Shown: positions 22,623 through 35,790 of the stretch, piece by piece | Numbering within the stretch: position 1 is the first letter of the stretch | Layout of the letters: each line of letters starts with the position of its first letter | DNA from: Fistularia commersonii | Lineage: Eukaryota > Chordata > Actinopteri > Syngnathiformes > Fistulariidae | Direction: 5' to 3' | Length of the DNA: 64,000 nt | NCBI GenBank assembly: GCA_037954325.1 | Contig: JBBMNZ010000005.1 | Span: 20,433,067-20,497,066 of the forward strand | Program-made: the position numbers and the translations under genes | Notes under the pieces: generated by a model | Seen by the model: only the letters and a program-made list of their open reading frames with translations | Database searches by the model: none | Told to the model about the DNA's origin: nothing

Positions 22623-23039
22623 ACGCCGGGAAAATGAGGAAGAGGGGAAGTTAAAGAACGGCGAGCACTTGATGACTCATCCATAGGCTGGTGATGTCTC
22701 ATCAACACACACACTCACACTTGCAGAGAATTGTGCATCTTCAAAATTACTCCCTTAAACACACAGATGTGCACCTTTAGTCACAGTGTCTAACCGTGCA
22801 CGTATTCATACACACACCAGAACAGCAGTCATCCATTAGTCTGATACTGATTCACTGAGACATGTGTGTTGCTTCAGCAGCTTGTTCCTAATGAGCCAAA
22901 ATGGCCGCCGCCGCGCCGCAGTTTCCAGGCCAGTGCAGGGAAACGGCCCCAAGGGCAGGGAATCTGGGGGAGAGAAAGGATCAGAGGGGCTGGGTTTTAA
23001 TGGAGCTCATTAGCTCGTGGTCGCCATGAGAGGTCCCAG

Positions 23040-23080
23040 CACACACACACACACGCATGTGCGCGCGCACACACACACAC
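23040..23080. repeat. Imperfect CA / GCGC tract
   Basis: Two CA runs separated by GCATGTGCGCGCG. Confidence 0.9.
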
Positions 23081-24930
23081 CGGCATACATGCAAACACAG
23101 AGCGTCTTACATGCATGCAATGTGGAACCTCGCCGGCTCCCGACTCGTTTGCGAGGAGACGCTTCGGAGAATAACAGAACCGATCGGCGAGTTCTGGTGG
23201 AGACGGTTGGCGAGGCGGCGAGCGCCACAGATGGCGTCCATGTGCGTTTGTGCGATTCGGGCCATTCGTACCCCCTTCCCTTCTTGTCCACCCACTCAAC
23301 ATATGTCGTCCTCCTCTCTCCCCTCTTTTCCTCTCCTCTCCTCGCCATTTTAACCTGCGCGAGTACAAGAGGGCGCCCCCTTGGCGCGCCACCTCGCTGC
23401 TTCCCGGTGATTTGTACCGGTAAACACACACACACACACGTTATTTTTGTTTCAACAGTCATCAGAGGAGACGTAACATATGTCCGAAGCACCGACACGC
23501 TAACATGGACATGCAGAAAAAAAGCAGCAATGCGATTGGTCAGATCAACAAAAGCAACAAACAACCAGCAGTAAACCTTCAGAGAAGGATCTTCTAGGAT
23601 CTAGAAAGGGAACATTTGCTTCTTCTATTCTGATTATCGATACATAAGAGAACCCAATATAGCCAATATATCAGGGAAAGTCAGAGCAAGAAACACCACC
23701 TCCGATTTCTGTTTGCTAAATGCATTTTGTTAACATTTCTGAAGCAGCTCTTACCTGCCAAATCCAAAAGTCCTGCTTGGATTTCTTGGTGGGCTTCCAA
23801 AGGGTTGTTGTCTGCTGGAAGCTTCAGGAAGAAGCGGTGGATTGTGGGAGTTGCGGTTTTAAATGAATTGTAGAACCTAGCATCCAAATAAAGCTTCAGC
23901 AAACAATGTGTAACGTATGAAATCTCATTTCTCGACCCGTTTCACATTTTTCCCGTCAATTGTGTTTGAAGAGTCGAGAATACGGCGCGACAGTTTCCGC
24001 TCTCGTGGATCCGCGGGCGCCCCCGGTGCATCGGCTGCCATTCGCGTCAGAGCGTCCCCGTGTCTTTTCGCCGTCGGCTCCTGCACGTACATGTTATGCA
24101 AACAATCTGTCATGTAGCATCTCTCCTGCTGCACAACCCGGTCTGAGCGCGCTCGTTCGGCGCCGGCGCCGGCGTGCGTGACAAACAATCACGTCCGGCC
24201 TCGGCCTCTGGACGCCAACACGCCTTTGCAGCCGCTCTCTTGTGCGCGTCTGTAGCCGGGTAAATATTTTTTAATCAAAATATTCTTCTTTTTTTTGTCC
24301 TGTCCTGTTGATGTGTTAGATATGTTTAGATATGTTATCAGATATGTTTTTTTTTTTTCTTCAGCGCTATTTTTCCACTGTTTTTTGTATTTTTGTATTT
24401 TTATTTTGACGTGCAGCGACAGCGAGTGTAGCGGTGAGATGTGCTACTATATGCTAACATGCTATTTGGTTCAAAAATGATCCAAAACTGGCATGAAAGA
24501 GTATGAATGAATGTATTAGTGTCGTGTGTCACGTGTGATAGTTTGAATGTAGAATTTCAATGCTAAATTACGCTGTATTTGATAAGAGTTTTTGCATTTT
24601 TTTTTTTTTTAATTTGAGTATTTGGCTTGCTGCAGGGTGGGGAGATTTAGCATCTGTGTGCTACCGTGCTTGTCCTACTCGTCGCGCTCCTCTGACTGTT
24701 TCACAGAGCGAGTGAAAAAAATAAATGTGCAGAACTTGATGTCAAAAAAAAAATAGGCTAAATATTCGAGCGACGTTTAGCGGCGATGTTTGGCTCTTGG
24801 CCTGAAATTCCCGGCATTGTTGCAAACGAATCTACCGCCATCAATACAGGCGTCATCGACAGGGAGTCAAAGTGACGCCATTTTACTGTTGAGTCAATAC
24901 TCGTCCTCGCGGAAGGTAAAAATACACGGC

Positions 24931-24932
<2 letters not shown>

Positions 24933-24961
<29 letters not shown>
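24933..24961. repeat. (TG)n microsatellite
   Basis: A perfect 29-bp tract. Confidence 0.94.
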
Positions 24962-24964
<3 letters not shown>

Positions 24965-26554
24965 GAGTAAGTGATCTCCGAGGAGTCGATACAGGAGGCA
25001 GAGAGAGGTTGTGTTTTGATGAACGGCCCGCCGGGGAGCCGTCAAACCAAAGCACATGTGTTGTAATGTCTTTGCGCGCGTGTGTTTTTCAATTATGTGA
25101 CACAACACACGTCTCGGCGAAGCGTTCCTTCCCGACGTTCCCACGTCTCGGCCCGCGACGGCGCGCATCCCGGTGCGAGGCGGTGATTAACTGACGGGTG
25201 AACGAAGCAATAAAACTCTAATGAATGTGCTCTGGTAGTTTAACTCGGCAGTCTGGCAGCAGCGCCGCCTCAGAGGGGGCATTAGCTTTATGGCTCGGGG
25301 CCCCACCCACCCCCGAACGTCCCAGCGGCAGGAGATGCGGGGCCACGGGAGCAGAGGCAGCAACTAATAACCTTTTAATTCCGCTCGCGCAACAGATAGG
25401 TGCTGATGTGGAAGATCTGTCCATCTGTTGCAAGGATCAGGCTATTTCCTGGAGGTGGAAGGTTTGCGCTCCAAAGTTTGGCCCTTTTGATGAAATTCAG
25501 AGTTTCATTTAGCGGCCCCAAGCCCGAAATGAGGAATTGAACTCCTTCGATAGTTTTATTTATCTTTGAAATGATTTCATTTTTGTTCTCACACTGTAAA
25601 GTAACCCGACATTTTTTATGGATGAAGATTAAGAGGCGTTTGTTTTCAAAAGGGCGTTCAAAAGCTCCAGGGTTTTTTTTTTAAAACATCATGAGATTTC
25701 GGAAAAGAGTCGTGAATTTGCCTGAAAAGGCAACTAACGATGTTTATACGATTTATTATTTGCGCATTTATGTTCCCAATCTGTAATTTATTGCAGCAGG
25801 GGTCAGAAAGCAGGTGAAGTAATTTAATGAATCTGCATTTGTGATTTTCACACTAAGTTCCCTCAGGGTGACCTGTGATTGGTCGGTTCATGAACATGTG
25901 ACTGCAAAAGCAGGAAGTGAGGTTCCTGTGAAGGTGTGGTGGCCTTTTAAAGTTCTAGAGCAGCTGAAGAAATCCTTCTCCCTCCTGCTGCGCGTCCAGC
26001 TTCGCTCCAAACGCCGACGCTAATAAAAACCCGCACGTTGCATCATGAACGCACAACATCGTGAACACAAACGTGGCCTCCGCTCAGGTTCCTCCCTTGA
26101 AGGTGGATCTTCAGCTTTGCCGCAGATGTAAGTTTCCATCTATTTATTCAAATCCTGACTGGCTTGTGCACCCCGCGGACTCGCTCTGCGTTTGTGTGCG
26201 GCGCGTTTTTTTTAGCATCCGAGGCCACGGAGTCATTAAGAGGACAAACAACCCGCTGTTTTATTTTTGTTTGTTTGTTTTTTTAACCTCTCGTGGAAAA
26301 AAAACGGCGAATAAATTAGCATCTCATATTACAAACGGCGAAATGTCCGCGGCCTGCGGAGGATTATTCGTCGACGGCGTTATGCTAAACAAGTGGTAGC
26401 GTTTTTCTGGTCTAGACTCCTGCAGTGGAGCCCGATAAACATCTCGCACACATCTGCGTGTCTGCACGGCGCCATGTGAAACAAATCAGGTCTGAAGAGC
26501 CGAAGATATGCGGAGTAGCGACCTCTGCGCCACTCCAAAATAAATACTTTGGTA

Positions 26555-26770
26555 AACAGTTCCATGAAGATGTGGTGTTTCTCTTGGAGAGGATCAGGAA
26601 CGGGTCCATCAGAGGGTGCGGCAGATGGTAGACGCTCTGAAGATATGAGATGGCTTGGACGTGGACGGAGGAGGGAAGGGGAAGATCTTTGTAGAGAAGT
26701 TCTTCACCGCCGACTGGAAGAACTTTGCGTCTCCAGAGATCTCCAAGGCTGGTCTTTCTGAGGCTTTGGA
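26555..26770 (+). mobile_element. LINE reverse-transcriptase C-terminal remnant
   Basis: GAGGATCAGGAACGGGTCCA, TCAGAGGGTGCGGCAGATGG and GAGATGGCTTGGACGTGGAC parallel the copy at 13608-13785. The frame reads RWLGRGRRREGED and then loses similarity. The start of the element is not visible. Confidence 0.6.
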
Positions 26771-27149
26771 GAAGAAGACATGAAGGACATGGTGGAGGTT
26801 CTTTCACAGCAGAAACCTCCACCCTCGTATCCCGAGGTGAAGGTTTCCATGGTGCGGTTTTAAAGGCAAAGAACCGCCGCCGCTGATCTCCTCCGCTCTG
26901 ATCTTCACGTTGGAATCTTCATTCACGGTTATGTGTTTCTAGGCCTTTTCTTTCCGCTGTTCCTCGCTTACCTTTCGGAAACTTTGACGAGACTCCGCTG
27001 CGTCCGGACGTATCCTCGGAGAACGGAGATCGGAGCCAAAACCAACACGTTTGACTTGCGGTCGTTCGGTCCCGCCGGCACACTTGGATAAGACGGCTGT
27101 AAACTAAGCTAACAGTGGAGTCCATCGTCCAAGCGTGAAGAACTCCATC

Positions 27150-27250
27150 CCTCGTCTCTGGAGGGTTTCAGTCGTCCGGGTCACGGTGAATTCTTGTTTC
27201 TTGTTTCACCCGCTTCTAATGAGCGATGGGGAGTGTCCAGATAGAAGCGG
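27150..27250 (+). mobile_element. Dispersed repeat, family B, copy 2
   Basis: GAGGGTTTCAGTCGTCCGGG, TCACGGTGAATTCTTGTTTC and AATGAGCGATGGGGAGTGTC match the order in copy 1. A 585-bp open frame starting at 27135 begins inside this repeat. Confidence 0.6.
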
Positions 27251-27835
27251 CGGGATTTTGGTCCAGTCGCCAAGACGAGAAGATTGTTGTTATCATTTAT
27301 CGGATTCCGCTTCTGGATATCTAGAAACCGTCCGGTTCTCTGAGCTTTACGGAGTCAAACCCCGACGTACGAAAGGTAGCCGTCGGAGTTTTGGACACGA
27401 CCTCCGTAAGACGCCCAAATCCGGCAAGATGAAGTCGTTCCCGAAAGGTTGTGTCGTAGGAGATCCTCCGAACACGTGTTTGAAGGAAACACTGGAAACT
27501 GTTTCCGTCAAATTCCATTTGTTTCTCCGTGATGTGGGAGGTTTTATCCACTTCCACAGGAACGCAGAACCCCCCCACCCCGAAAAAAGCGAAAAAGCGG
27601 ATTTTTTTATTTTTGTCGAAGGCTATGTTTACGAGATTCCTGGGGGGAGATACCCATCGAAGGAGAAAATGATGGTCTGGTTTCCTGCCAAAGAGGCAGC
27701 GGCGGCTGCTGAAGGCTGACAAGCATCAGTTTTTGAATTAGCGGCGCTTGCGTTTCCAAGAAGCCGCCATATAACATCAGCGCGCGGTAATTATCACAAC
27801 TTTGTCGGCGTGAATCTTTATTGCTTCTTCGCAGC

Positions 27836-27950
27836 GAGGAGGTCGCTGGTTGGATTCCCGCGAGGGTCTCCTGGTTCTCCGGGTTCCTCTCGTGGTCCAA
27901 ACACGTGCAGGAGGCTCGTTGTCCATTGAGTGCTTCTATGTTTCCATATG
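27836..27950 (+). mobile_element. Family A retroposon fragment
   Basis: GGTCGCTGGTTGGATTCCCG, GGTTCTCCGGGTTCCTCTCG and AAACACGTGCAGGAGGCTCG. The head is partial and the tail absent. A (GAAT)n run about 55 bp further on (28008-28032) may be its displaced tail. Confidence 0.7.
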
Positions 27951-30314
27951 ACATATTTTTTTGTTGATACTTTTCTTGATACGCCCTGAATGGAGTGAAA
28001 TAGACGATGAATGAATGAATGAATGAATGAATCTCGATTTAAAATTCCTTCCAGTGACTGAAAAATTACATGGCTGTTGTGGAATAATAAGAAGGGCTAT
28101 TTGGAAAGCGTCTTAATAATTTACAATGCCTTTTTTTTAACCCGTAAGGGGGTTTAAGTCAGAAAAACAAAATCCAGCGTTTCATCGCTACATGCTAGCG
28201 GAAGCTGTTTCTTGTGAAGTGGACTCCTGGACACTGGATGTGCAGCTTCTTAGACGCTTGCATTGCGCGCCGTACAACTTTGGACCCCCGCTATGCATCG
28301 CGCAGCTGCGCTATCGCTTCCCCTACCGACGTAGCGTTAACAGCTAACGTAGCGTTAACGGCTAACGTGGTGATAACAGCTAACCCGGGCCGCGGCGGTT
28401 CAGGCAGGTAGGGATGCTTTTGTCCACGATGCAGCTTCACTCCTTCTCCTATTGACATGACAAACCAAGACAGAGTGCAAATCCGTGCCGTTTTTGTGCT
28501 GATGCCTCCAGACCGGCCGTCGGTTTGCGCCCGTGTCTCCCGGTGCAAATCCCGCGGCTCCGGCTCGCGGCGGGGAGGGCGGCGCCTCCGGAGCGCCGCT
28601 TGTCGCTTTCTATAAAATTGACAGAAAACGTCAAATGTTAAGCGTACGTCTCCTCTTCCTGTCTCTTCACCCTCTTCCTCCCGGTTGCGCGGAGCAGCAG
28701 GAGTTACATAACCACCCGTTTGTCGCACGCTTCCCTTTTTTTTTTTTTTAACATTTTTTAAACCAAAAACTCACCGCAGCCGCGAGAGATCGAGCATCCG
28801 GCGGCGGCGTTTGATTCATGACCGTGCAGGTGAACACGTGACCTTCCCCAAGGTTACGGCTTCCGCTCTACGAGGCCGCACATACTGGAAATGCATGTAA
28901 TTACTTTACCGGCAGGCACTCGGGATAAAAGCGGCGGACGCGACATCGCGGGGGGGGGAGATAGCGTGCCCTCTCTCCACGTAAAGGGCAGACGTGGGGA
29001 GAAAAGGGAAAACCGAAGCGGGGGAACCCAAAGTAAAGATGGCGGCGCGAGAGAGAGAGGGCTAATTTAAAGGAGATAGCATTTGGATTGATCGGCGACC
29101 CGTCGATACTCGCGTCCCGCGGGACGCTTGAGTGCGACGCCGACGCCGGCCCGTCGTTTTGGAGACGGCGGCGACCCGAGGAACCTGCGGGGAGGCGGCG
29201 CCGGCCTGCAGAGCGAGACAGGTGGAGAGACGGCTGGTATCTGGGTTACTCCGGCCTCACATCTCTCCACTGCAGATGAATATTAATAAGGAGTTATTAA
29301 TATCTGCTGCTTGTGGATCCATGTGGATGCGAGGTCGGCACGGCGACGCAGCGGGAACAAGCTTTCCTCTTCCTCCTTTCGCTTCTCCTTCTGCGAATAC
29401 TTCGGTCGGTTCTGACGTCATAACCACCATCGCCACCTCTGAAGGGTCGGGTTCGATCTTCTGCTCTTTTAAGTTCACGGCGGGCGGCGAGGAGGCGCGG
29501 CTGCTCCGCTGGACGCCGCCGTCGTTTAATTTTGCCATTAATTTTGGCACAGAGGTCCGATCCTCCACCTCCGCTTGGATTCCCGTAGGGGAACCTTTGG
29601 GTTTGGAGACTCCATGTTCTCCCAGGAGGTGTTAAGGTCTTATAAATTGATTCGCGGGGCTTGAAGACGTCTGTTCTCTAGATTTAATGCAAAAAAAAAA
29701 AAAGAAATGACATGCAGAGTGTAATATCAGATTAAATAGCGGCGATCAGAAAGGATGGATCAATGAGGACCTTCTCGCTCCAAACAGCAGGCGAAGCAGG
29801 TGTCAATGTTCTCTCATTTGCAGGTTAATCCTATCTAATATAAATACAGATAAAAGCAGACGAATTAATTCGTTCCCCCTTCAAAAAAACTCACAAAATA
29901 AGGATATTGATATAAAAAAACCCTGAAAAAGAAGGACATTAATAATGTAAGGGACGTCAAAAAGAAAAATCCCGGTTATTGTAAACTTAGTGGTGTAATA
30001 TGAAAGCTCAGCTCAGACGGAGAACCTCGACATGGAGATAAAAACCTAAACCGACAAAGAACTTAACAGTACAATAAACCTACGGTGATTATTAAATTAA
30101 CATTACGACAAATTTCACGATTGTGAAATTAAAATGACCTGAATATTACAATAAATGCATGATTGTTAAATTAAAATTCAGTAAATTCACTTGAATTTTC
30201 TTTTGGAAGTTTTTTTTTTTTCTAGCTTTTTTTTTTCCTTTTTTTGATTCATTTTCTTCTGAATTTAAACAATAATATTTATTTAAACAATAAAATGAGC
30301 GCGTGTGTGTGTGG

Positions 30315-30318
<4 letters not shown>

Positions 30319-30358
<40 letters not shown>

Positions 30359-30395
30359 TTTTTTTTCTATGTGTATATATATATACATACATATA
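30319..30395. repeat. (TA)n tract with TATACATA flank
   Basis: A perfect TA run (30319-30354) followed by T-rich and second TATATA blocks. The surrounding 1.2 kb is strongly AT-rich. Confidence 0.93.
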
Positions 30396-30921
30396 GAAAT
30401 TTTAAAAAATCAATACATGTAAAAAATATATAAATTATGTCTATATATATGCAGAATTATGCAAAATTCAAAGTAAGCTCACTCTGCATTTATATAATAA
30501 ATACATCATGTATCGGCTGATAAGGTGATGAGGGTTTTGCAGGGTTGCTGAAAATTGAGGAGTTGGACGGCTTTGGATTAAAAGATATTTGTATCTTTTA
30601 TATTCTGGGCTTTGGATATTTATCTACATATGTGTATAAATCTATATATATTCAACCGGAGGAAAACGGTGCATTCAACCGGCGTAGTAAAAATCCGAGA
30701 TGTGTTTTCCCGTTATTAAAGAAGCGTGAAATCCCCCGGACGTCGGGACGCCCTTTTGTAGGCTGATGGCGAAGGCGTGGCGTGATCACGGCCTCCGGCG
30801 CCGTCGCTTGTCGTGTTTTGTTTCGCTGAACTCTTCATTAGCATGTTATTTCTCACGCCAGGTGTTTCTGCTTGTAACTACCATGCAAGTCCTGCTCATG
30901 CAGCGGGGGGGGGGTCTACAC

Positions 30922-31204
30922 GCGTGTGTGTGTGTGTGTGTGTGTTTCTGGCTGTACTGGAAATTGCCTGCTCAGGGGGGTTGTAGATCATGGAGGCAGG
31001 TGTGTGTGTGTGTGTGTGTGTTGTCTTTCATGAGGAACAGGTGTATGTGTGAAAGCAACGCTGTTTGTGTGAGTGTGTGCTTTGAGGGGAGCAGGTGTAT
31101 GTTTGTGTGTGTGTGTGTGTGTGTGATGAGGTCACTGGGCCAGATAATGGCCACATATGGACAGTGTGAGCAAATTGTAGGGAAACACACACACACACAC
31201 ACAC
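30922..31204. repeat. Cluster of four TG/CA tracts
   Basis: TG at about 30922-30945, 30998-31021 and 31102-31124, then CA at 31186-31204. The sequences between them (CAGGTGTATGTGTGAAAG, GCAGGTGTATGTTTGTGT) are also related to one another. Confidence 0.9.
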
Positions 31205-31309
31205 ATAGGTGGCCATAGGTTGGCGGCGTCATGCCAATAATGTCGCACGTTGGGAAAAATGAAATAAGAAAAGTCAAAGAAATGTAACGCGCCGACACAG
31301 GACTGTCAA

Positions 31310-31720
31310 ATAATAGTGATTTATTATTATTATCAATATAAATATTCTTATCTTGTCTCAATTGTAAAGCGCTTTGATGGAAAGTAATCTATAAATACAT
31401 TTTTTTTTACAATCACAATCACCAGTTCTATATAAATGATAATGAAATACTCAAAGTGATTTATTATTATAAATATTTTATATCTCATCTCCTTTGTACA
31501 GCACTTGGATGGAAATTAAGCTATAAATGAATGTATTATTTAATTTTTACTATCACCATCATCATAATTCTATATAAATAATGAAATACTCTCATAAAGT
31601 GATGTATTATTAGTAATATTAGAGTTTATTATTGTTATAAATATTTTGTATCCCATCTCAGTTGTGCAGCTGTTTCATAAAAAATAAGCTATACATACAA
31701 TAAGCTATACAATACATTTA
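31310..31720. repeat. AT-rich tandem array, three diverged copies
   Basis: Boxes GTGATTTATTATTATTAT, AAATATTTTATATCTCATCT and TTGTACAGCACTTGGATGGA recur near 31357, 31488 and 31658 (periods about 131 and 170). The AAGCGCTTTGATGGAAAGTA motif in the first copy resembles the 3' end of several teleost retroposons. Confidence 0.65.
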
Positions 31721-33954
31721 TTATTATTATTATTATTATTGTTGTTGTTATTATTGTTGTTTTTAGCACTATTCTGTATGTAGGACAAAATCATTAGTAA
31801 AAATGTATAAACTGCACAGATATTATCATTATTGTTATTGTTATTTTTTTATTTTATTATTGTCATCACTATTCTATATAGAGGAAAAAATCATTCGTAA
31901 AAAAATTAAACTGAGTATATATTATTATTATTATGATATAGAAAATATATATGGCGACCCCTGAAGATATAGAAGATCAATTCATAAATAAATAGTCTCA
32001 CAAACAGAATTATTATTATATTATTTAAAAGAACAAAAAAATAAACAAATAAATACATGAACAGCAAACATTAATATCAGCCAAAAAGACGATAAAATGA
32101 AATTCCCCTCCGCAGATCAATAGAGTCTTATCTCATGTAAACTCCCCGTAGAACAGCAAAGTTGTAAAACGCTGACACGTGTATCAGGTAAGAGCAGCGT
32201 GTTCCTCCATCAGGACCTCCTCATCTGTCCATCTAGCAAACCTTCTGTGAAACCCAGAGTTCCTCACGTCAGTCTGGAGACGCAGGAGAAGAAAGGGTTT
32301 GCAGCAGATTGATGGACGGAGGAGGAGGACGGCTGGAAATGAACTTGTCCGGCGCCGACGGAGGGATTGACAGACGTCCGGATTAGAGACAGAAGGAGGG
32401 ACGGCGAGAACGTGGAGAGGAGATGAAGCGAGGAGACGCTTAATAAGTCTGGATGGGACCAGGAGGAGGAGGTGGAGAAGATCAATAGTGGATCGCAGGA
32501 CCACGCTGGTGACAAACCGCTGAGAGATGTGATGCTGGAGGAGGACAGGAGGACGCAGATAAGGAGAAGATGGAGGAGGAGCAGGGGGATGATGGTGAGA
32601 GATGGAAGAGGTGGAGGACAGGAGGTCACCTTCTCAAGGAGGTGAGGTTCTGCTGAGGGAAACCTCAGAGAGAGAGAACGTCGGAGGTTCTGCACTTCTT
32701 CTTGCTACCAGGTTGGAGCAGTAAGTTAGCGTGATAGCGTGGATGGAGGAGCTGAGGTTGTATGAGGAGGTCCAGGGGGGAGATGGTGCATCTCCAGCTC
32801 TGGAGACCACGACCACGACCACGTGGAGACCATCTCATCGTGGTCATTTAAAGCATCGCTTGCAATCTGAATCTGTGAGAATGAGATGAAGCTCCTGCAG
32901 CAATACGGAAGTGGTCCTCCAAACATCAGGTGGTCCTTCAAACTCTTGTGGCTTTATCTCCTCCTGCCCGTTATGTAATCCCGGTTTCTCCTGCGGCGTC
33001 TCATCTCCACTGCCGCAACTCATGATCTGACACTTCCTGTTTGACATCACCGGCGGCGACGCAGCCCAGCGACATCTTCCTGTGGTCCTGCATCTGCTCA
33101 TCTTCAGGGCCGGACGTTGACGTGCGACCGTCGCCATCCGACACCGGACGGATTCGGTCCGCAGGGAGGAAGTCGTGCTTCTTCAGAACGTGATCTACGG
33201 CTCCTCCAAGAACCTTCTCAGGATCTGAGGTGCTTCTTTGTGAGTTCAGACAGCAGAGGAACCCAGACCCTGGAAGCATCTCCGCTCCTGCTCCAAGGCA
33301 GGGTCTTTTTCTTGTTCCGTTGGAGGTCATGTGGTGTAGATGCTGGTGGAGCTCATCAGCCTGGTGCCTCAGCAGACACTTCTTGAGGAGCGCCGTTTTT
33401 AAATCTGTCATGGCAGCGAGAAATGAAGCGCCGAAGATCTTCTAGCCTGCTCCGCCTCAGACGGGCCTCCAAGCCTCGTAGATGTTAGCTGCAGGGAGAA
33501 GATGAAACCCCTTCAACCATCTGATGGTCCATGCAGTTCCGAGCACTTGCCTAGAATCTTTGGCCGAGATGTAAAACTTGGTCATTTTTGCCTGAATTTG
33601 AAGACCTTCATAGTCGAGGAACAGTTATTATCTCCCAGGCTGCGCACCGGTGGACCTTCTCAGGAAGTCGTGACCGCAGATGAATATTTGTAATTTCAAG
33701 GAGCGGCTGGTCTGTGAAGGACGTCTGAAAAGAATCTTCAAATGAAGCCGGCGGATGAGCAGAAATGACGCATCTGCATAAACGTCCTGCAGGAGGACTT
33801 TGGAGCAAACCTGTGGAACGGAGTCTGGATGAGTGCCTGGATCCTGACACCTGCATTGATTGTCTCATGGTCCAAAAACATCAGCGGCACTCAAACTATT
33901 AGAGAATTCCATATTTGTGACTGCTCACTGGTTTGATGGATGACTAATTGGTTG

Positions 33955-34520
33955 GAGTCCGGTCTCTTGTGAAGAACTTCGGTTATACAGTTGCTGCGAC
34001 GGTTCCAGGAAGTGTCCGGCTCCAACGCCGTTCCAGGAAGTAGCCTCCTTCAGATCTTTGCGGTGAGGGACCACGATGGGCCTCCACACTCCAAAACAAC
34101 CCGCCGAAGAAGAAGAAGAAAACACCACATGGAATAAGACCTTTCAGGTCAAAATGTAGACGTTCCTTGAGGTCTTTTTATCTTCTCCCTGCGCTGTGAA
34201 GAACCCCGTTAGCCGTTAGCTAACTCCAGAATGTCAATCTTCTTCTGCGAGCCCTCTGAGCTTGGACCTCTTGGTTGCTCCATTTCTCACTGCTTCTGTT
34301 CGTTCCGTTCGTCATCCCAAGAAAACATCTGACCGGGACCATTTTTTACAAAGAATCCACATGATGTATGCGGAGATGGCCATGGCGAGTTCCACCAATC
34401 ACCTCGGAGCTCAGATGGAAATCTTAAACAGAAGGACCGACCAAGGTCCAGGTTCCTCGGTTCCTCTGCCGGTGAAGAAACCTCTTTCCTGGAAAAAGTT
34501 CTAGGAACTACAAAAAGTAG
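33955..34520 (+). repeat. Unnamed dispersed repeat, family C, copy 2
   Basis: GCCGTTCCAGGAAGTAGCCT, GGTGAGGGACCACGATGGGC, CTCCACACTCCAAAACAACC, GTTAGCCGTTAGCTAACTCC, GACCTCTTGGTTGCTCCATT, GAAAACATCTGACCGGGACC and GAGTTCCACCAATCACCTCG run in the same order as copy 1. The spacing differs because of small indels. Confidence 0.75.
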
Positions 34521-34631
34521 TGGGAAAGGTCCCGCTGGTCCTCCTGGACGAGGCCACGGTGACCTTCAGGTGGTTCCTCCTCCCGTCACGTTCCTTTAGA
34601 TGATGATGTGCAACAGCAGGGAGCAGATATT

Positions 34632-34635
<4 letters not shown>

Positions 34636-34670
<35 letters not shown>

Positions 34671-34881
34671 TTTTACGGCGTTGCAAAGTTCAAAGAATGA
34701 TAGGAATTCAGAAGCACGCCGTCCTCCTGAGTGGAAACTTCTCCCCGGCCTCGCTGGAGAAGCACATCCAGCTTCCACCTCCACCAGCCAGAAGGTCCCT
34801 GCTCGGGGACCTTCCTGCGTGGAGCCTCCATGTTCTCCTTCCTGGGGTTCCTCAGGGTTCTCCGGGTTCCTCCGCTTTCCC

Positions 34882-34920
<39 letters not shown>
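34636..34920. repeat. Two (TG)n tracts flanking a family A fragment
   Basis: TG at 34636-34669 and 34884-34920. Between them is a family A core at about 34785-34882: CCAGAAGGTCCCTGCTCGGG, GGAGCCTCCATGTTCTCCTT and GGGGTTCCTCAGGGTTCTCC. Confidence 0.88.
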
Positions 34921-34922
<2 letters not shown>

Positions 34923-35407
34923 ATCTCCCACGGGATGGATTTCTTTTGTTGTTTTTCCCCCCCTTCCCAGTCCTCGCTCAGAGGTGGCGAGGAGCTGAGA
35001 GGATAGAAGTCTTTTAATCTGGCTGAGCGTGCCGCATGAATAATCCGCCGCCTTTCACTTTATTTTATTTTTTTTTTACCCACTTAGTTTCCATGCCTGC
35101 GTTTTGTCTGAGTGTTAAAACTATGTAATCTCATTGAGATGATGGTAATTCTATTTCCTGTCTGGGAAGCCCTCTGCTCCCCACGCTAGCACCGCCACAG
35201 GAAAGACGCCATTTTCCAAGTCTAATCCTCGCCGAAGTGTCGATCGTCCCGTCGCGGCGGTTGACCGGTTGGGCGTCGCACGATGCGCTTGCGGCTTCCG
35301 TTGGATTGGCTCCCCCAGATGGACGCCTGCTCCTCATTGGTGGAGTGTATTTATGTCGTTAGCGGACAGGCTAAACTCTAAATTTATGACTTAAATCCAA
35401 AATGCGA

Positions 35408-35686
35408 CTACCGTGATTTCCGGACTTTTTAGCGCACCTTAATATGAGCCGCACCGGCTAGCCGGTCGCTTTCCTCCTGCGCGCTAAAACCGTCAAGGTC
35501 GTCTTCTTTGGTGTCGGAGTTGAATGGACTCAGAATTTCCCGGTAATTTAATCGGTCCGATGTGACGAGGGTAAATGTTTTAGCGGCGTGAAGCTCATTA
35601 GCGTCCCCCCGAAATAGTTCCAAATATTAGCCGCAGCGTTGTTTACGTGAAAAAAGTAGCGGCTTATCGTCCGGAAATTACGGTAG
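35408..35686. mobile_element. Short DNA element with 18-bp terminal inverted repeats
   Basis: The left end is CTACCGTGATTTCCGGAC. The right end, GTCCGGAAATTACGGTAG, is its inverted complement at 17 of 18 positions. The interior shows further symmetry: AGCGCACCTTAATATGAGCC near the left and AAAAGTAGCGGCTTATCG near the right. At 279 bp with no coding capacity it is a MITE. A TA target duplication is possible, since TA is included in both ends. Confidence 0.85.
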
Positions 35687-35790
35687 TTGCTGTTACAACA
35701 TAAATCCTTTTATATGGTCAGGTAAAGAAACCGGCATTACTCCATCAACCGATGATCAAACTATCCATGTGAATGAAGAAAAATATCATT

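Noticed and set aside
23010..23574. Two overlapping frames of about 185 residues on opposite strands
   Set aside because: Each begins in a CA/GCGC tract. The coincidence of both strands being open is due to composition; no domain in either.
32180..33450. Antisense open frames of 97-143 residues between 32184 and 33411
   Set aside because: They overlap in different frames, have no recognisable domain and no convincing splice sites. The purine-rich composition (GAGGAGG) reduces stops.
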